A stretch of 43,524 bases of DNA from Oscillospiraceae bacterium (GCA_017481565.1 JAFUOZ010000010.1:1-43524), one strand, 5' to 3'; positions 1 through 8,246 are shown, counted from the first letter of the stretch. Made by a program: numbers and translations. The notes: generated by a model not told the origin, from the sequence alone.

Positions 1-2
1 AC

Positions 3-371
3 GAGATCTCCGATGAATATCTGAATATGAATATGGAGCTTGGCTGGAAGCTGCAGTTCAAATCCTTATCCAGAGTCGGGGGCTATATCGTATGGCTTAA
101 GGAATGTGAAGACGAGGACGAGGATATATATACCGACAGAGAATCTCTTCTGTCAAGAGCAAAAAAGCTTGCGCTTATTTACGGATTTTGCTTTATTCCC
201 ATAATAGTAGTCTATACGGCGCTTATAATTCTTCTCAATAAGGAGAATATGGCAACGGGAATGAATCTGTATATGATATTCCTGTTTATCATAATCATTA
301 TTGAATACGGCGCATTTGCCTTCAGGAGTATCGGCTATTATCTGCGTATGCGGAAAAAGTATAATAAGTAA
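3..371 (+). CDS. DUF2812 family membrane protein, C-terminal part (5' end outside window)
   Basis: The frame is open to the left window edge, so the first ATG at 27 is not a convincing start and the gene begins upstream. The visible 123 residues contain a GW motif followed by a short beta-rich stretch and an IYTD motif, then two hydrophobic segments (roughly residues 55-77 and 88-108) and a basic tail. The GW...IYTD order followed by membrane helices is what I know from the C-terminal half of DUF2812 proteins, which are often paired with PadR-type regulators. Function is not known. The family call rests on motif memory, not on an alignment. Confidence 0.6.
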   Translation, partial: EISDEYLNMNMELGWKLQFKSLSRVGGYIVWLKECEDEDEDIYTDRESLLSRAKKLALIYGFCFIPIIVVYTALIILLNKENMATGMNLYMIFLFIIIIIEYGAFAFRSIGYYLRMRKKYNK

Positions 372-423
372 GCATTTATAACTCAATTATAACTCAACTA
401 TATTTAAAGGAGACTTGATCAAC

Positions 424-1500
424 ATGGACAATTCCAATCTTATGAACAATAACGGAGAATATTATCCTCAGGGTCAGATGATACCGCCTCCCGACCCGAC
501 AACCGATCCTGCTTTTATAAAGAAAAAGACAGGTCAGGCTGTAAACCGTACATCAGGCGCACTTGTGATACATTTTCTTATACTTCAGCTGGTCGCATCT
601 GTTATACAGGGTGTACAGATGGGTATGTATATGTCACAGGGACATTCAATGCAGGAATTTCTTGATTTCTATACGACAGACGGCTTTTATATGCTTGTCT
701 GCAATGCACTGGCATATATGGTTGCTCACCCTCTTGCATACATAATCGGTCTTGCGTTTACGGGAAGGATAAAAGGCTCGGCAAAGATGTTCCGAAAGCC
801 TGATATCTCACCGAAGCTTATGCTTGCCGCATTCGGCTCCGCACTTGGTCTGCAGGGTGTAAGTATGCTTTTCCAGATTATATTCACAATGGTGACAGGC
901 AGCTCGGGTGTTGAGAATATGAATATGGATATGCTCAGCTATGGCGGAAATACAACAAAGAATATTGTTCTTTTTCTGTATATGGTAATTCTCGGACCTA
1001 TCGGCGAGGAGCTTATCCTGAGAGGAATGGCGCTTAAGAATCTGAGCTGTACAAACCGTGTATTCGCTATGGTATGTACATCTGTAATGTTCGGACTTTT
1101 CCATGGAAATATCATGCAGTTTATTGTAGGCTTCCTGCTTGGTATGCTCTTTGCATATCTTACACTTAAGTCAGGCTCGATCATTCCCGCTATCATCTTC
1201 CATATCACAAACAATGCCATTGCTTTCATTATGGGAGTTGTTCAGTATCACGCAACAGAAGAGTTCATGAATGTATTTTCCTATATTTATCTTGCAGTAT
1301 TACTTATTGCAGGTATTTTCTCGGGGCTCTATCTTCTTAAGCATCTCAGAAGCAAGCCCTATCCCGACAGCGAATATACACCTGTATATGATGTTCCCGC
1401 AGAGGCGCAGAAAAGCTACAGCTGGAACCTTGCGTTCAAATCTCCCTGCTTCTGGGTATTCAGCATTATCTATATTTTATATATAATCGCAAATATTTAA
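424..1500 (+). CDS. CPBP family intramembrane glutamic endopeptidase (CAAX protease/Abi-like)
   Basis: A polytopic membrane protein of 358 residues. The three CPBP (formerly Abi) signatures are present in order: EELILRG near residue 196, FGLFHGN near 223 and HITNN near 260, giving the expected Glu-Glu, His and His/Asn catalytic set. Several hydrophobic helices flank them, and the N-terminal 35 residues are Pro/Asn-rich and soluble. A TTG at 415 in the same frame is only one base from the AAAGGAGA ribosome site, while the ATG at 424 has about ten bases of spacing, so 424 is chosen. In Gram-positives these proteases serve prenyl-peptide processing, bacteriocin immunity or unknown roles; nothing nearby says which. 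Confidence 0.88.
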   Translation: MDNSNLMNNNGEYYPQGQMIPPPDPTTDPAFIKKKTGQAVNRTSGALVIHFLILQLVASVIQGVQMGMYMSQGHSMQEFLDFYTTDGFYMLVCNALAYMVAHPLAYIIGLAFTGRIKGSAKMFRKPDISPKLMLAAFGSALGLQGVSMLFQIIFTMVTGSSGVENMNMDMLSYGGNTTKNIVLFLYMVILGPIGEELILRGMALKNLSCTNRVFAMVCTSVMFGLFHGNIMQFIVGFLLGMLFAYLTLKSGSIIPAIIFHITNNAIAFIMGVVQYHATEEFMNVFSYIYLAVLLIAGIFSGLYLLKHLRSKPYPDSEYTPVYDVPAEAQKSYSWNLAFKSPCFWVFSIIYILYIIANI

Positions 1501-1545
1501 TCGAGAATCAAGAATGTATAACAAAAATGTATAATTTAATGTATA

Positions 1546-1641
1546 TTAAGGAACCGCTGATTAAATCGCTTCACAACGCTCTCAGTAACGGATTTTCGAG
1601 CGTTGGAAGCGATGCCTACGGCTTTAATCAGTGCTTCCTTA
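1546..1641. repeat. Palindromic MITE-like element, copy 1
   Basis: A 96-bp element starting TTAAGGAACCGCTGATTAAA and ending with the inverted counterpart (CTGATTAAAGC arm, then TTCCTTA). Inside lies a second inverted repeat, CGCTTC-a-CAACGCTC paired with GAGCGTTGGAAGCG. It is almost identical to the copy at 42699-42795; I see one internal substitution and a changed last base. It encodes nothing and sits 45 bp after the CPBP stop codon, where it could act as a terminator-like hairpin. No transposase lies nearby, so a non-autonomous element is the best reading. Confidence 0.85.
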
Positions 1642-1687
1642 GAATATACATACGTATATAAAGTAAAAAAACGAGCGAAGCGAGTAA

Positions 1688-2044
1688 CCCAAATAAAGAA
1701 AAGCCAACAGCTTTTCTTTCGGGAACAAACCCAATCACAGTAAACGAAATATAGCATACAAAACAAAGTGCAACCACAATAACCCCAACTCGAGCCCTAC
1801 ATAACAACTCCCCTTACGGCAAGTAAGGACGGGCAGGGCTCCCGTCCGCAAGATGAACAGAAATAAGCGGCTTCTACTTGAGAAGAAGTCAAGTCCCCCA
1901 ATCCGAGAAAAGCAGTAAACGAAACTAAAAATCGACAGAGAGAGGTTGAGGGAGAGAGGGGTGTGGGGGGAGAACCGTAGAAGGAGAGAGATGTCGATTT
2001 TTGCCCAAGCTTTTATTTCTCTCCTCGGAGGTTCTCCCCCCACA
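1688..2044 (+). ncRNA. Candidate structured RNA (or structured 5' leader) with pseudoknot topology
   Basis: The region is dense in perfect inverted repeats. AAAGAAAAGC pairs across a CAACA loop (about 1695-1719). CCTTAC pairs with GTAAGG (1812-1828). GGACGGG pairs with CCCGTCC (1827-1847), and its loop CAGGGCT can pair with AGCCCT at 1793-1798. TGTGGGGGGAGAACC (1962-1976) pairs perfectly with 2030-2044. Inside it GGAGAGA (1983-1989) pairs with TCTCTCC (2018-2024), and the enclosed loop TGTCGATTTTT (1992-2002) is perfectly complementary to 1927-1937, which lies outside the stem. Such interleaved pairing is hard to get by chance. The plus strand is preferred because a bidirectional terminator follows at 2159-2197, but the strand is not certain. 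It could instead be a nest of decayed palindromic repeats. Confidence 0.4.
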
Positions 2045-2131
2045 GTTGAAGGCTGCAAAGTAAATCTTACGTTTTTACTTACCATAATCGGACTTATTAA
2101 CTTTATGTACAGTAAAAAAATCATTAAATAA
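1991..2131 (+). CDS. Possible small hydrophobic peptide (46 aa) inside the structured region
   Basis: An ATG at 1991 follows GGAGAGAG with short spacing and opens a 46-codon frame. The peptide has one hydrophobic stretch near its C-terminus (about residues 26-40) and ends in the basic tail YSKKIIK, the layout of small single-pass membrane peptides. The ribosome site pairs with 2018-2024, and the start-codon region (1992-2002) pairs with 1927-1937, so translation from a folded transcript would be blocked. Type I toxin mRNAs behave this way, but the peptide resembles no toxin I recognise. It may equally be a chance frame in a non-coding RNA. Confidence 0.22.
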   Translation: MSIFAQAFISLLGGSPPTVEGCKVNLTFLLTIIGLINFMYSKKIIK

Positions 2132-2158
2132 ACAATCGAAGAAGAAAAAGTATAAAAA

Positions 2159-2197
2159 AGCTCCCGTCCGTTTCAGCACAGGAAACGGACGGGAGCT
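2159..2197. terminator. Bidirectional intrinsic terminator after the rubrerythrin gene
   Basis: A perfect 16-bp stem, AGCTCCCGTCCGTTTC, with a 7-base loop. It is flanked by six A's on the left (a U-run for minus-strand transcripts) and four T's on the right. It ends the rubrerythrin transcript and could also end any plus-strand transcript from the structured region. Confidence 0.88.
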
Positions 2198-2215
2198 TTT
2201 CATATCTGCCGATTT

Positions 2216-2836
2216 TTATTCCATAACAGGCAGACCGTATTTTTCGGCAATAAGCTTATAATATTTGAATGGCACGAAATATCCTCTGTCTGATGAGCAT
2301 ACGGGACAATGCTCAGGCACTGCGGGTCCCTTGTGGATATGTCCGCAGTTAAGGCAGAACCATTCGGTATCCTTTTCACCGCTGAACATTTTTGACTTTT
2401 CCATAAGCTCTGCAAGACAGCTGAAGCGCTCACCGTGCTCCTTTTCGATAAGTGCGATCTTTTCAAAGCTGAAAGCCACCTCGGGAAAGCCTTCCTCACG
2501 GGCAATACGTGCAAATTCGGGATATACATCATCTGATTCACCGTATTCGTTGTGCTGTGCCGCTCTCAGAAGCTGCTCGGCGTTGTCATAGTTATCCACA
2601 GGATAAGCTGCCTGAGGTATCTCAACAGGTGAGCCGTTAAGATTTTTCAGATGATCGTAGAAAATCTTTGCATGAGCCTTTTCCTGATTTGCGGTAAGTG
2701 TGAAGATGTTGTAAAGAAAATACCAGCCCTGCTGCTTTAATGTTTCGGCAGCAAAGGTATAGCGGTTTCTTGCCTGACTTTCACCTGCAAAGGCTCTCAT
2801 AAGATTGATCCTTGTCTGACTTGAATTGAAATCCAT
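2216..2836 (-). CDS. rbr: Rubrerythrin (ferritin-like diiron peroxidase with rubredoxin domain)
   Basis: Rubrerythrins reduce hydrogen peroxide in the cytoplasm of anaerobes, taking electrons through a rubredoxin-type iron centre. The 206-residue protein has the ferritin-like four-helix part first, with ligand candidates E19, E52-x-x-H55, E97/E100 and E131-x-x-H134. A C-terminal rubredoxin-like domain follows, with CLNC at 161-164 and CPVC at 177-180. Length and domain order match the family. The start has GGAGG seven bases upstream. A hairpin (2847-2884) runs into that ribosome site. The gene lies 55 bp after the metallophosphoesterase and may be its own unit; no clear promoter was seen. Confidence 0.95.
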   Translation of the reverse strand: MDFNSSQTRINLMRAFAGESQARNRYTFAAETLKQQGWYFLYNIFTLTANQEKAHAKIFYDHLKNLNGSPVEIPQAAYPVDNYDNAEQLLRAAQHNEYGESDDVYPEFARIAREEGFPEVAFSFEKIALIEKEHGERFSCLAELMEKSKMFSGEKDTEWFCLNCGHIHKGPAVPEHCPVCSSDRGYFVPFKYYKLIAEKYGLPVME

Positions 2837-2846
2837 AAAAAATCCT

Positions 2847-2884
2847 CCGTAAGATAATAGTGTACAATCATTATTGCCTTACGG
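2847..2884 (-). promoter_or_regulatory. Hairpin abutting the rubrerythrin ribosome binding site
   Basis: CCGTAAG pairs with CTTACGG, with an inner ATAAT/ATTAT extension. On the minus strand its 3' arm ends in CTTACGG directly before AGGA of the ribosome site. It may protect the mRNA 5' end after processing or modulate access to the ribosome site. It lacks a U-run, so it is not a good terminator for the upstream gene. Confidence 0.45.
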
Positions 2885-2891
2885 AGAAAAT

Positions 2892-3725
2892 TTATTCAAT
2901 ATCTATAACAACAATTTCGGGAGGATTGAAAAATCTCGGACAGGGAGCATTGTTCGCAAGTCCTCTGCTTATTACAAGAGACGTACCGTTTGCCGTATGA
3001 ACTCCCTCGGTATATTTTGGAAAAAACAGCTGATCGGGTGCAAAGACAGGTCCTATAAAGGGCAGGATTATCTGTCCGCCGTGAGCATGACCGCTCATTA
3101 CCAGCTCACAGTCCTGAGCCTGATAGTTTTCTATGTATTGTGGCTCATGAGCAAGAACAGCTGTATAATTATCATGGTCTACCTGTGCGCAAAGCTCCTT
3201 AAGAGTTTCATTGTTGAGACTTATATCATCAAGCCCGATAATGTTTATGTGATTCCCTTTTACCTGCTCCACAGCATATTCATCAGTCAGGACAGTGCCG
3301 CCTGCCTCGGTAATACCGTCCATAAGCCTGTTGAAATTCTCACTGCTGAGACGGTGCTCGTGATTTCCGGGGGAATAATATACAGGAGCGGTATCTGATA
3401 CATTCTTTATAAAGGTATAGGCATTTTTTGCCAATGACGGATGCTCGGCGATATCTCCCGTCATAACTATTATATCAGGCTCAAGAGAAAGCACCGTTTC
3501 CGTAAGCCGTGACTGCTCCTTTCCGAAACGCTTGTTGTGAAGATCGGAAACATTCACGATGCGTATTTTTTCCGACACCTTGTCAGAGGTCAGTTCATAT
3601 TTTGAAACAGTGAGACAGTTGTCTCCGATAAATCCCGCTCCGAATATTACGGCGATAGCTGCCGCCGCTCCCATAAGGAGCTTTTTCTTTTTGGAACTCA
3701 TTTTCTTTTTGTCTTTTTCTTTCAT
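2892..3725 (-). CDS. Membrane-anchored calcineurin-like metallophosphoesterase (YkuE/YaeI type)
   Basis: A 277-residue protein with a very basic N-terminus, one hydrophobic anchor (about residues 16-34) and a calcineurin-like phosphoesterase domain. Metal-binding motifs are in order: D61-L-H63, GD at 90-91, GNHE at 120-123, H193 in AHEP and GHAHGGQ at 212-218. The first motif reads SDLHN rather than SDLHG. The anchor followed directly by DxH resembles YaeI/YkuE proteins, proposed to act on lipid or envelope phosphoesters; the substrate here is unknown. The start follows AAGGA by eight bases. It begins four bases after the stop of the S66 peptidase gene, so the two are surely co-transcribed. 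Confidence 0.88.
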   Translation of the reverse strand: MKEKDKKKMSSKKKKLLMGAAAAIAVIFGAGFIGDNCLTVSKYELTSDKVSEKIRIVNVSDLHNKRFGKEQSRLTETVLSLEPDIIVMTGDIAEHPSLAKNAYTFIKNVSDTAPVYYSPGNHEHRLSSENFNRLMDGITEAGGTVLTDEYAVEQVKGNHINIIGLDDISLNNETLKELCAQVDHDNYTAVLAHEPQYIENYQAQDCELVMSGHAHGGQIILPFIGPVFAPDQLFFPKYTEGVHTANGTSLVISRGLANNAPCPRFFNPPEIVVIDIE

Positions 3726-3729
3726 GATA

Positions 3730-4767
3730 TCAATCCTTCACCGCACTTTCAAGAAATGTGATCGTCTTATTATCACAGTCAAGCTCCGCCTTTATTCCGT
3801 AGGGTATTATCCCTATAGGAGCGGCATGACCGAAATTCACATTGTAAATTATGGGAAGCTCCGAAAGTCCTTCCTCACGGCATATCACCTGCATAAGCGC
3901 TTCCTTGTATTCCTCATAATACTGCTCTCCCTGAGGCTTTCCGAAAATGATCCCGTTAATCCGATTAAGTATGCCCTGTGCCGCTAAATTTCGGAGTATG
4001 TATACCACAAATTCGGGAGATGGTTTATCCTCGCTTGTTTCAAGAAAAAGTATGGCATTTTCCCATTTTTCAGCCGTTGGAAAAAGCTCCGTTCCGATAA
4101 GCATCGTAAATACGTCGATACAGCCGCCCAGAAAATGTCCCGTAGCTTTTCCGCTGCCCTGAATCACCTCATAGCCGTGAGTATCATGGATATATTTTTT
4201 CGGGATACAGATATTTTTCTCGTCCCATGGGATAAAATCGGCAGACCACAGGGGAGAGGGCTTTAATTCATAGCCTGCTGTATCTCCGAAAAGAACGTCT
4301 CTTACCGCATCGGCTGTATATTCGGACATAGAAACATATTCACCGAATTCGCACATAACACAAGGACCGTAAAAGGAAACAAGTCCTGCCTTGTACATCA
4401 TAAAATGATTTACGGTAGTATCGGAATATCCCATGAATATTTTCGGATTGCTTTTGATTATATCAAGGTCGATATAGGGAAGCAGCCTTATGGTATCATC
4501 GCCGCCTATAGCACAGAAAACAGCAGCTATTGAATCGTCCGAAAAGGCTTTCATAAGGTCGGCTGCACGAAGCTCGGGGTGAGCCGCCGTAAACTCACTG
4601 CCCTTAAGCGCATGGGGCATGGGTACGGTTTCAAGACCGAAATCCTCTTTCAGACGTTTTTCGGCTATATGATATTTATGTATAAGTGCATCATCGCCCA
4701 TGCCGCCCCATGAAAGACTTACAACAGCCACCCTGTCGCCCTTTCTGAGCCTTTTCGGTTTTATCAT
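3730..4767 (-). CDS. S66 family peptidase (LD-carboxypeptidase / MccF-like)
   Basis: Family S66 serine peptidases cut LD-bonds of murein peptides (LdcA) or inactivate microcin C (MccF). The 345-residue protein has the nucleophile S115 in GYSDTT, E243 in FLETSED and H314 in NFGHAAP, which together form the Ser-Glu-His triad of this family. The LETSED...PSPE segment and length resemble MccF-like members more than E. coli LdcA, so a detoxifying role is possible. GGAGG lies nine bases before the ATG. It sits in a minus-strand run with 15-bp and 4-bp gaps to its neighbours. Confidence 0.9.
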   Translation of the reverse strand: MIKPKRLRKGDRVAVVSLSWGGMGDDALIHKYHIAEKRLKEDFGLETVPMPHALKGSEFTAAHPELRAADLMKAFSDDSIAAVFCAIGGDDTIRLLPYIDLDIIKSNPKIFMGYSDTTVNHFMMYKAGLVSFYGPCVMCEFGEYVSMSEYTADAVRDVLFGDTAGYELKPSPLWSADFIPWDEKNICIPKKYIHDTHGYEVIQGSGKATGHFLGGCIDVFTMLIGTELFPTAEKWENAILFLETSEDKPSPEFVVYILRNLAAQGILNRINGIIFGKPQGEQYYEEYKEALMQVICREEGLSELPIIYNVNFGHAAPIGIIPYGIKAELDCDNKTITFLESAVKD

Positions 4768-4782
4768 ATTATATGCCTCCTT

Positions 4783-5211
4783 TTATTCCCAGCGGTATAT
4801 GGTCTTATCTGCTGATATTATCAGCATACATTCTTTGTGGTACGGTTTTTTGTCCGCCCATAACCAACATCGATATATATCGGTCTCATCTCCCTTGGAG
4901 GAATATAAAAATTCAAGCTTACAGCCGCCGTTTATCATTTCTGTAAGATCGCTGAGAGTGATATTCTCACGTATGGTCATATTATCCTTTTCGGTGAAAA
5001 TATAAACGGTAACGGCGGTTTGGGGATCATAGGATAACGTAAAACAAAGCTCGGAACTGCCTGTATCGGTATAATTACCGTCATCACAGCGAAGAGAAAA
5101 GCCGTGAGAAAAATAAAAGGTCAGCTGACGTTCATTGAGAGATATCCTGTCTGCACGGCAGTCGTGAAGAGATATTTTATCGGGGGAATAGCTTTCGGTG
5201 TATTCGTTCAT
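4783..5211 (-). CDS. Hypothetical protein, 142 aa, soluble, beta-rich
   Basis: I do not recognise this family. The protein is acidic, has no signal peptide or membrane segment, and shows alternating hydrophobic/polar stretches typical of a small beta-sandwich or barrel. Several Cys residues are scattered and form no CxxC pair. It has a weak GGAAA ribosome site. Spacing of 15 bp to both the HAD gene upstream and the S66 gene downstream places it inside the operon. Confidence 0.7.
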   Translation of the reverse strand: MNEYTESYSPDKISLHDCRADRISLNERQLTFYFSHGFSLRCDDGNYTDTGSSELCFTLSYDPQTAVTVYIFTEKDNMTIRENITLSDLTEMINGGCKLEFLYSSKGDETDIYRCWLWADKKPYHKECMLIISADKTIYRWE

Positions 5212-5226
5212 AGTATTTTCCTTTCG

Positions 5227-5877
5227 TTAAATAAGCCGGTCAAATCCCTTTATTACATGAGAACAAATTTCTTTAAGATGATCAAATTCATCTGCATAAT
5301 GCCTGTCAAAAACTCCTACGGTGTAAAAGCCTGCCGCCGCCGAGGTTTTCGCCGCATGGACAGAATCCTCAAAAACAGCGGTGTTTTCGGGAGATACACC
5401 CATTTTTTCAGCCGAATAAAGAAAAATCTCAGGTTTTTCCTTTCCGCTGCCTATCTCATCGGATGTGATGATAAATTCCAGAAACGGAGCGATATTTCGG
5501 TTTATAAGGGCACCCTCTGCCAGCTCCCTTGAATTTGAGGTGGCGGCGCACATTTTTATCCCTTTATCGTGACAAAGGCTGATAAATTCCATAACACAGG
5601 GCTTTGCTTCTATTTCATGGAAATATTTATGCCGTATAATCTCCGTTATCCTGTGTGCAGCTTCGTCAAAGCTCAGAGGGATATCATATTCATCGAGAAA
5701 AAACTGTATTGCAGAGGTATAGTGCATGGTCTTGAGCCTTTCGGAAATAACAGGGTCATAGGGGATATCATATTCCGAAAGAAATTCCCTGTCTGCTTCT
5801 GCCCATGCGTCAAGGCTGTCGATAAGAGTACCGTCTATATCAAAGATAATAGCTTTTATGCTTTCGGGGAGCTTCAT
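5227..5877 (-). CDS. HAD-superfamily hydrolase, beta-phosphoglucomutase/phosphatase-like
   Basis: A 216-residue HAD phosphatase or phosphomutase. Motif I is FDIDGTLIDS with nucleophile D13 and acid/base D15, motif II is TSNSRE, motif III the Lys in GKEKPEIF, and motif IV EDS. A helical C1 cap lies between motifs I and II, as in beta-phosphoglucomutase and phosphoglycolate phosphatase. The frame extends 18 codons further to 5931, but that extension runs into a palindromic repeat. AAGGAAA lies properly before the ATG at 5877, so that start is chosen. Substrate cannot be assigned. Confidence 0.85.
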   Translation of the reverse strand: MKLPESIKAIIFDIDGTLIDSLDAWAEADREFLSEYDIPYDPVISERLKTMHYTSAIQFFLDEYDIPLSFDEAAHRITEIIRHKYFHEIEAKPCVMEFISLCHDKGIKMCAATSNSRELAEGALINRNIAPFLEFIITSDEIGSGKEKPEIFLYSAEKMGVSPENTAVFEDSVHAAKTSAAAGFYTVGVFDRHYADEFDHLKEICSHVIKGFDRLI

Positions 5878-5901
5878 GAAATGTTTCCTTTCCGTGATCA
5901 T

Positions 5902-5942
5902 GGCAGCACCGCATGAATGTACATGCTTCATGCGGTGCTGCC
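5902..5942. repeat. Palindrome of a second repeat family (GGCAGCACCGCATGAA)
   Basis: A perfect 16-bp inverted repeat, GGCAGCACCGCATGAA and its complement, with a nine-base loop, sits between the diguanylate cyclase stop and the HAD start. The outer arm TGCGGTGCTG recurs at 34380-34389 and 40937-40946. No T-run follows, so it may stabilise the 3' end or be a REP-like element rather than a true terminator. Confidence 0.7.
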
Positions 5943-5949
5943 TTAAGTT

Positions 5950-8022
5950 CTAATATTCAAGCCGCTGTGATTTATACTCCACTCTTTCGTGTCCGTCATA
6001 AATAGTGAAGCCGTCCTTGCCGTTTATCTTGGTGTGATACATTGCAATATCAGCTGCGGAATAAAGCTCGGTAAAGCTGTTTCCGTGAGCAGGGAAAAGT
6101 GCAATTCCGATACTTGATGAAATTGTAATGTTTTTGTCCTTGCATTCAAAATCCTTCTTTATGCTGCTGCACACTCTTGTACATATTGAGGTCAGTGCGT
6201 CTATATCAGAAACATTCTTGATGAATACCATAAATTCATCACCGCCGATTCTTCCTAAGATATCATCATCGCGGAAGATATAGCGGAGCTTGCAGGCAAT
6301 TTCCTTAAGCACTGCGTCGCCCATGCTGTGACCTAAGTTATCATTGACCGCCTTGAAGTTGTCAATATCGATAAGAGCCATAGCATGACCGCGCTCGCCG
6401 CTGCCCGCTTCAATACAGGAGGCAATATAGCTTTCGGTGGACATTTTATTGAGAAAGCCTGTAAGAGCATCGGTTTCGGCTTCGCTTTTCAGCATCATGA
6501 CCTGATCGGCATTGCTTACCTTTCCGATTATCTTTACTGCACGGCCGTTATCTGTTACGGCAGTACCCTCAAGGATTATCCATACCTTTTTCTTTTCCCT
6601 GTTTTTAATGCAGGACTGACATATCTGCACAGGCTTTGAGCAGTTTCCGCCGAAAAACAGTGAAGCCTGTTCCTTTGCAGCTTCGCTGTTGTCTCTTGAC
6701 TGATATATTTTTCCCAGAAAGCTGCTGTATACTATGGGAGTTGTCTTAGGTACATTCTTATCAAAGAATGAGCCATAGGTAGTCATTTTATCGGTGGCGA
6801 TATCATATTCGAATACAACATCGGAGGAGCTTTCAAGTGCGGTCTGATAAAGGCGGCGTTCACGCTCTGAGGTCAGGTTCATTTCCTTAAGTGTTTTCAC
6901 CATTTCCGCATTGCGTATGAAAAGATCGTTGAAGGTCTTTGCAAGAGTTTCTATTTCATAATATCCCTTCGGACGAAGCAGCTGCTCGGTATCAAGCTCG
7001 GTATCGGGAGAAACGTCCAGATTGATTTTTCTGAGCTGCTCGGAATAATCGGAAATAGGCTCTGACAGCACACCTGCCATATATGTAAGGATAAGCACGA
7101 TGATGATAAGTACAACGGTATATATGACAATGGTGCGCAGAACATTATCCGAAACTATTTCTGTAATATTGCTCATAGGACTGAGCGCATAGATTGTATA
7201 ATCCTCTATCTGCAGCTGATGACCTGCCATTTCAGTATTCTTGAAGATATATGTTACCGTGTCCTCTGCAGAGCCTGAGGTTATGTTAAGACCGATGCTT
7301 TCGGCAGAAGCTTTCATGATATCCTCGGTATAGGGACTGTATGCAACTGTTCCTGTGTTGTCGGTTATTACAATGCTGAATTTGTTTTCGGGGTTGCTGT
7401 TTGAGATAATATCGGAGTAGCAGCTGAGAGAAATATTAATTCCGAAAACACCGATAGCCTCTCCCGTATTTTCGTTTCTGACAGCACCTGCAACTGTGGT
7501 TATCATCTGACCGTCAGAGGGATTTTTGTAAACAGGGGTCACATATATTTCAGTGCTGCCTGAGGTGAGGGGAGCAAAGTATGGCATTGCGGATATGTTG
7601 AAATCCTCGGGAGCGGACCAGCCCGACGCTGAGTTTTCAAACATGATATTATCATGACGGAAGGAGGCGATAAAGCCGCTGTGGATAATATGACGCTGCT
7701 CCGAAACCGCTGAATCAAGCTCGCCCATGGCATAGCTGTAATATTCGTTTTCGGTTATTTCATCCCTGTCGGTTATGGTTTTGAGAAAATCATGAAGAGC
7801 AACACTGTGGGATTTATAAATGACGATTTCCTCAATGCTTTCAAGCTCAGAGCGTATATTTGAAGCGGCAAGGGCAGCGGCGCTTGTTTCACCGTCATAG
7901 GCAAGCTGTCTGACGTTTTCCGAAACAAAGCTTGTTCCGATTATTCCTGCTGCCAGCAGTACTGCTGTAATTGGTACGATAGTCATGAGTATAAGCTTTT
8001 TGCGCATTGAGTTTTTCTTCAT
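5950..8022 (-). CDS. Transmembrane sensor diguanylate cyclase (Cache-like sensor + GGDEF)
   Basis: It makes the second messenger c-di-GMP from two GTP. The 690-residue protein has one N-terminal membrane helix (about 10-30), a large extracytoplasmic region resembling a double-Cache sensor, a second helix (about 297-318), a HAMP-like linker, a PAS-like region and a C-terminal GGDEF domain. The GGDEF motif near 592 is intact, and RDDD precedes it by five residues, matching the RxxD inhibitory site that binds product. The frame runs 24 codons further upstream, but a consensus promoter overlaps that stretch, so the ATG at 8022 is the start. The HAD hydrolase follows 73 bp downstream on the same strand. 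Confidence 0.9.
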   Translation of the reverse strand: MKKNSMRKKLILMTIVPITAVLLAAGIIGTSFVSENVRQLAYDGETSAAALAASNIRSELESIEEIVIYKSHSVALHDFLKTITDRDEITENEYYSYAMGELDSAVSEQRHIIHSGFIASFRHDNIMFENSASGWSAPEDFNISAMPYFAPLTSGSTEIYVTPVYKNPSDGQMITTVAGAVRNENTGEAIGVFGINISLSCYSDIISNSNPENKFSIVITDNTGTVAYSPYTEDIMKASAESIGLNITSGSAEDTVTYIFKNTEMAGHQLQIEDYTIYALSPMSNITEIVSDNVLRTIVIYTVVLIIIVLILTYMAGVLSEPISDYSEQLRKINLDVSPDTELDTEQLLRPKGYYEIETLAKTFNDLFIRNAEMVKTLKEMNLTSERERRLYQTALESSSDVVFEYDIATDKMTTYGSFFDKNVPKTTPIVYSSFLGKIYQSRDNSEAAKEQASLFFGGNCSKPVQICQSCIKNREKKKVWIILEGTAVTDNGRAVKIIGKVSNADQVMMLKSEAETDALTGFLNKMSTESYIASCIEAGSGERGHAMALIDIDNFKAVNDNLGHSMGDAVLKEIACKLRYIFRDDDILGRIGGDEFMVFIKNVSDIDALTSICTRVCSSIKKDFECKDKNITISSSIGIALFPAHGNSFTELYSAADIAMYHTKINGKDGFTIYDGHERVEYKSQRLEY

Positions 8023-8062
8023 ATACAGTATATTATCCTTTCTGTGTAAATTATTTATTGTA

Positions 8063-8091
8063 ATTATACAATATACAGGAGAGATTGTCAA
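8063..8091 (-). promoter_or_regulatory. Sigma-A promoter of the diguanylate cyclase
   Basis: Minus strand TTGACA, a 17-base spacer and TATAAT, both boxes perfect. Transcription would start near 8056, which rules out any translation start upstream of the ATG at 8022. Confidence 0.88.
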
Positions 8092-8217
8092 CAAAATTTG
8101 TATAAAAAAGTTGTATTATGTTTTATAGTATAATAAACAGCTTATTTACATATATTGCAGAATGTTATCAATATTTCACGCAATAATTACAATTTGATAA
8201 AAAATCAGATTATGGTA

Positions 8218-8246
8218 TTGTGAAACAGATGAAAAAATGGTATACT
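8218..8246 (+). promoter_or_regulatory. Sigma-A promoter of the acidic lipoprotein gene
   Basis: TTGTGA, a 17-base spacer, then TATACT, 75 bases before the lipoprotein ATG. It is divergent from the diguanylate cyclase promoter. Confidence 0.7.

Noticed and set aside
1735..2124. 129-codon open frame on the minus strand over the structured region
   Set aside because: No ribosome site, odd composition rich in Leu/Ser/Phe from the G- and C-runs, and it lies across inverted repeats. It is better explained as a chance frame.
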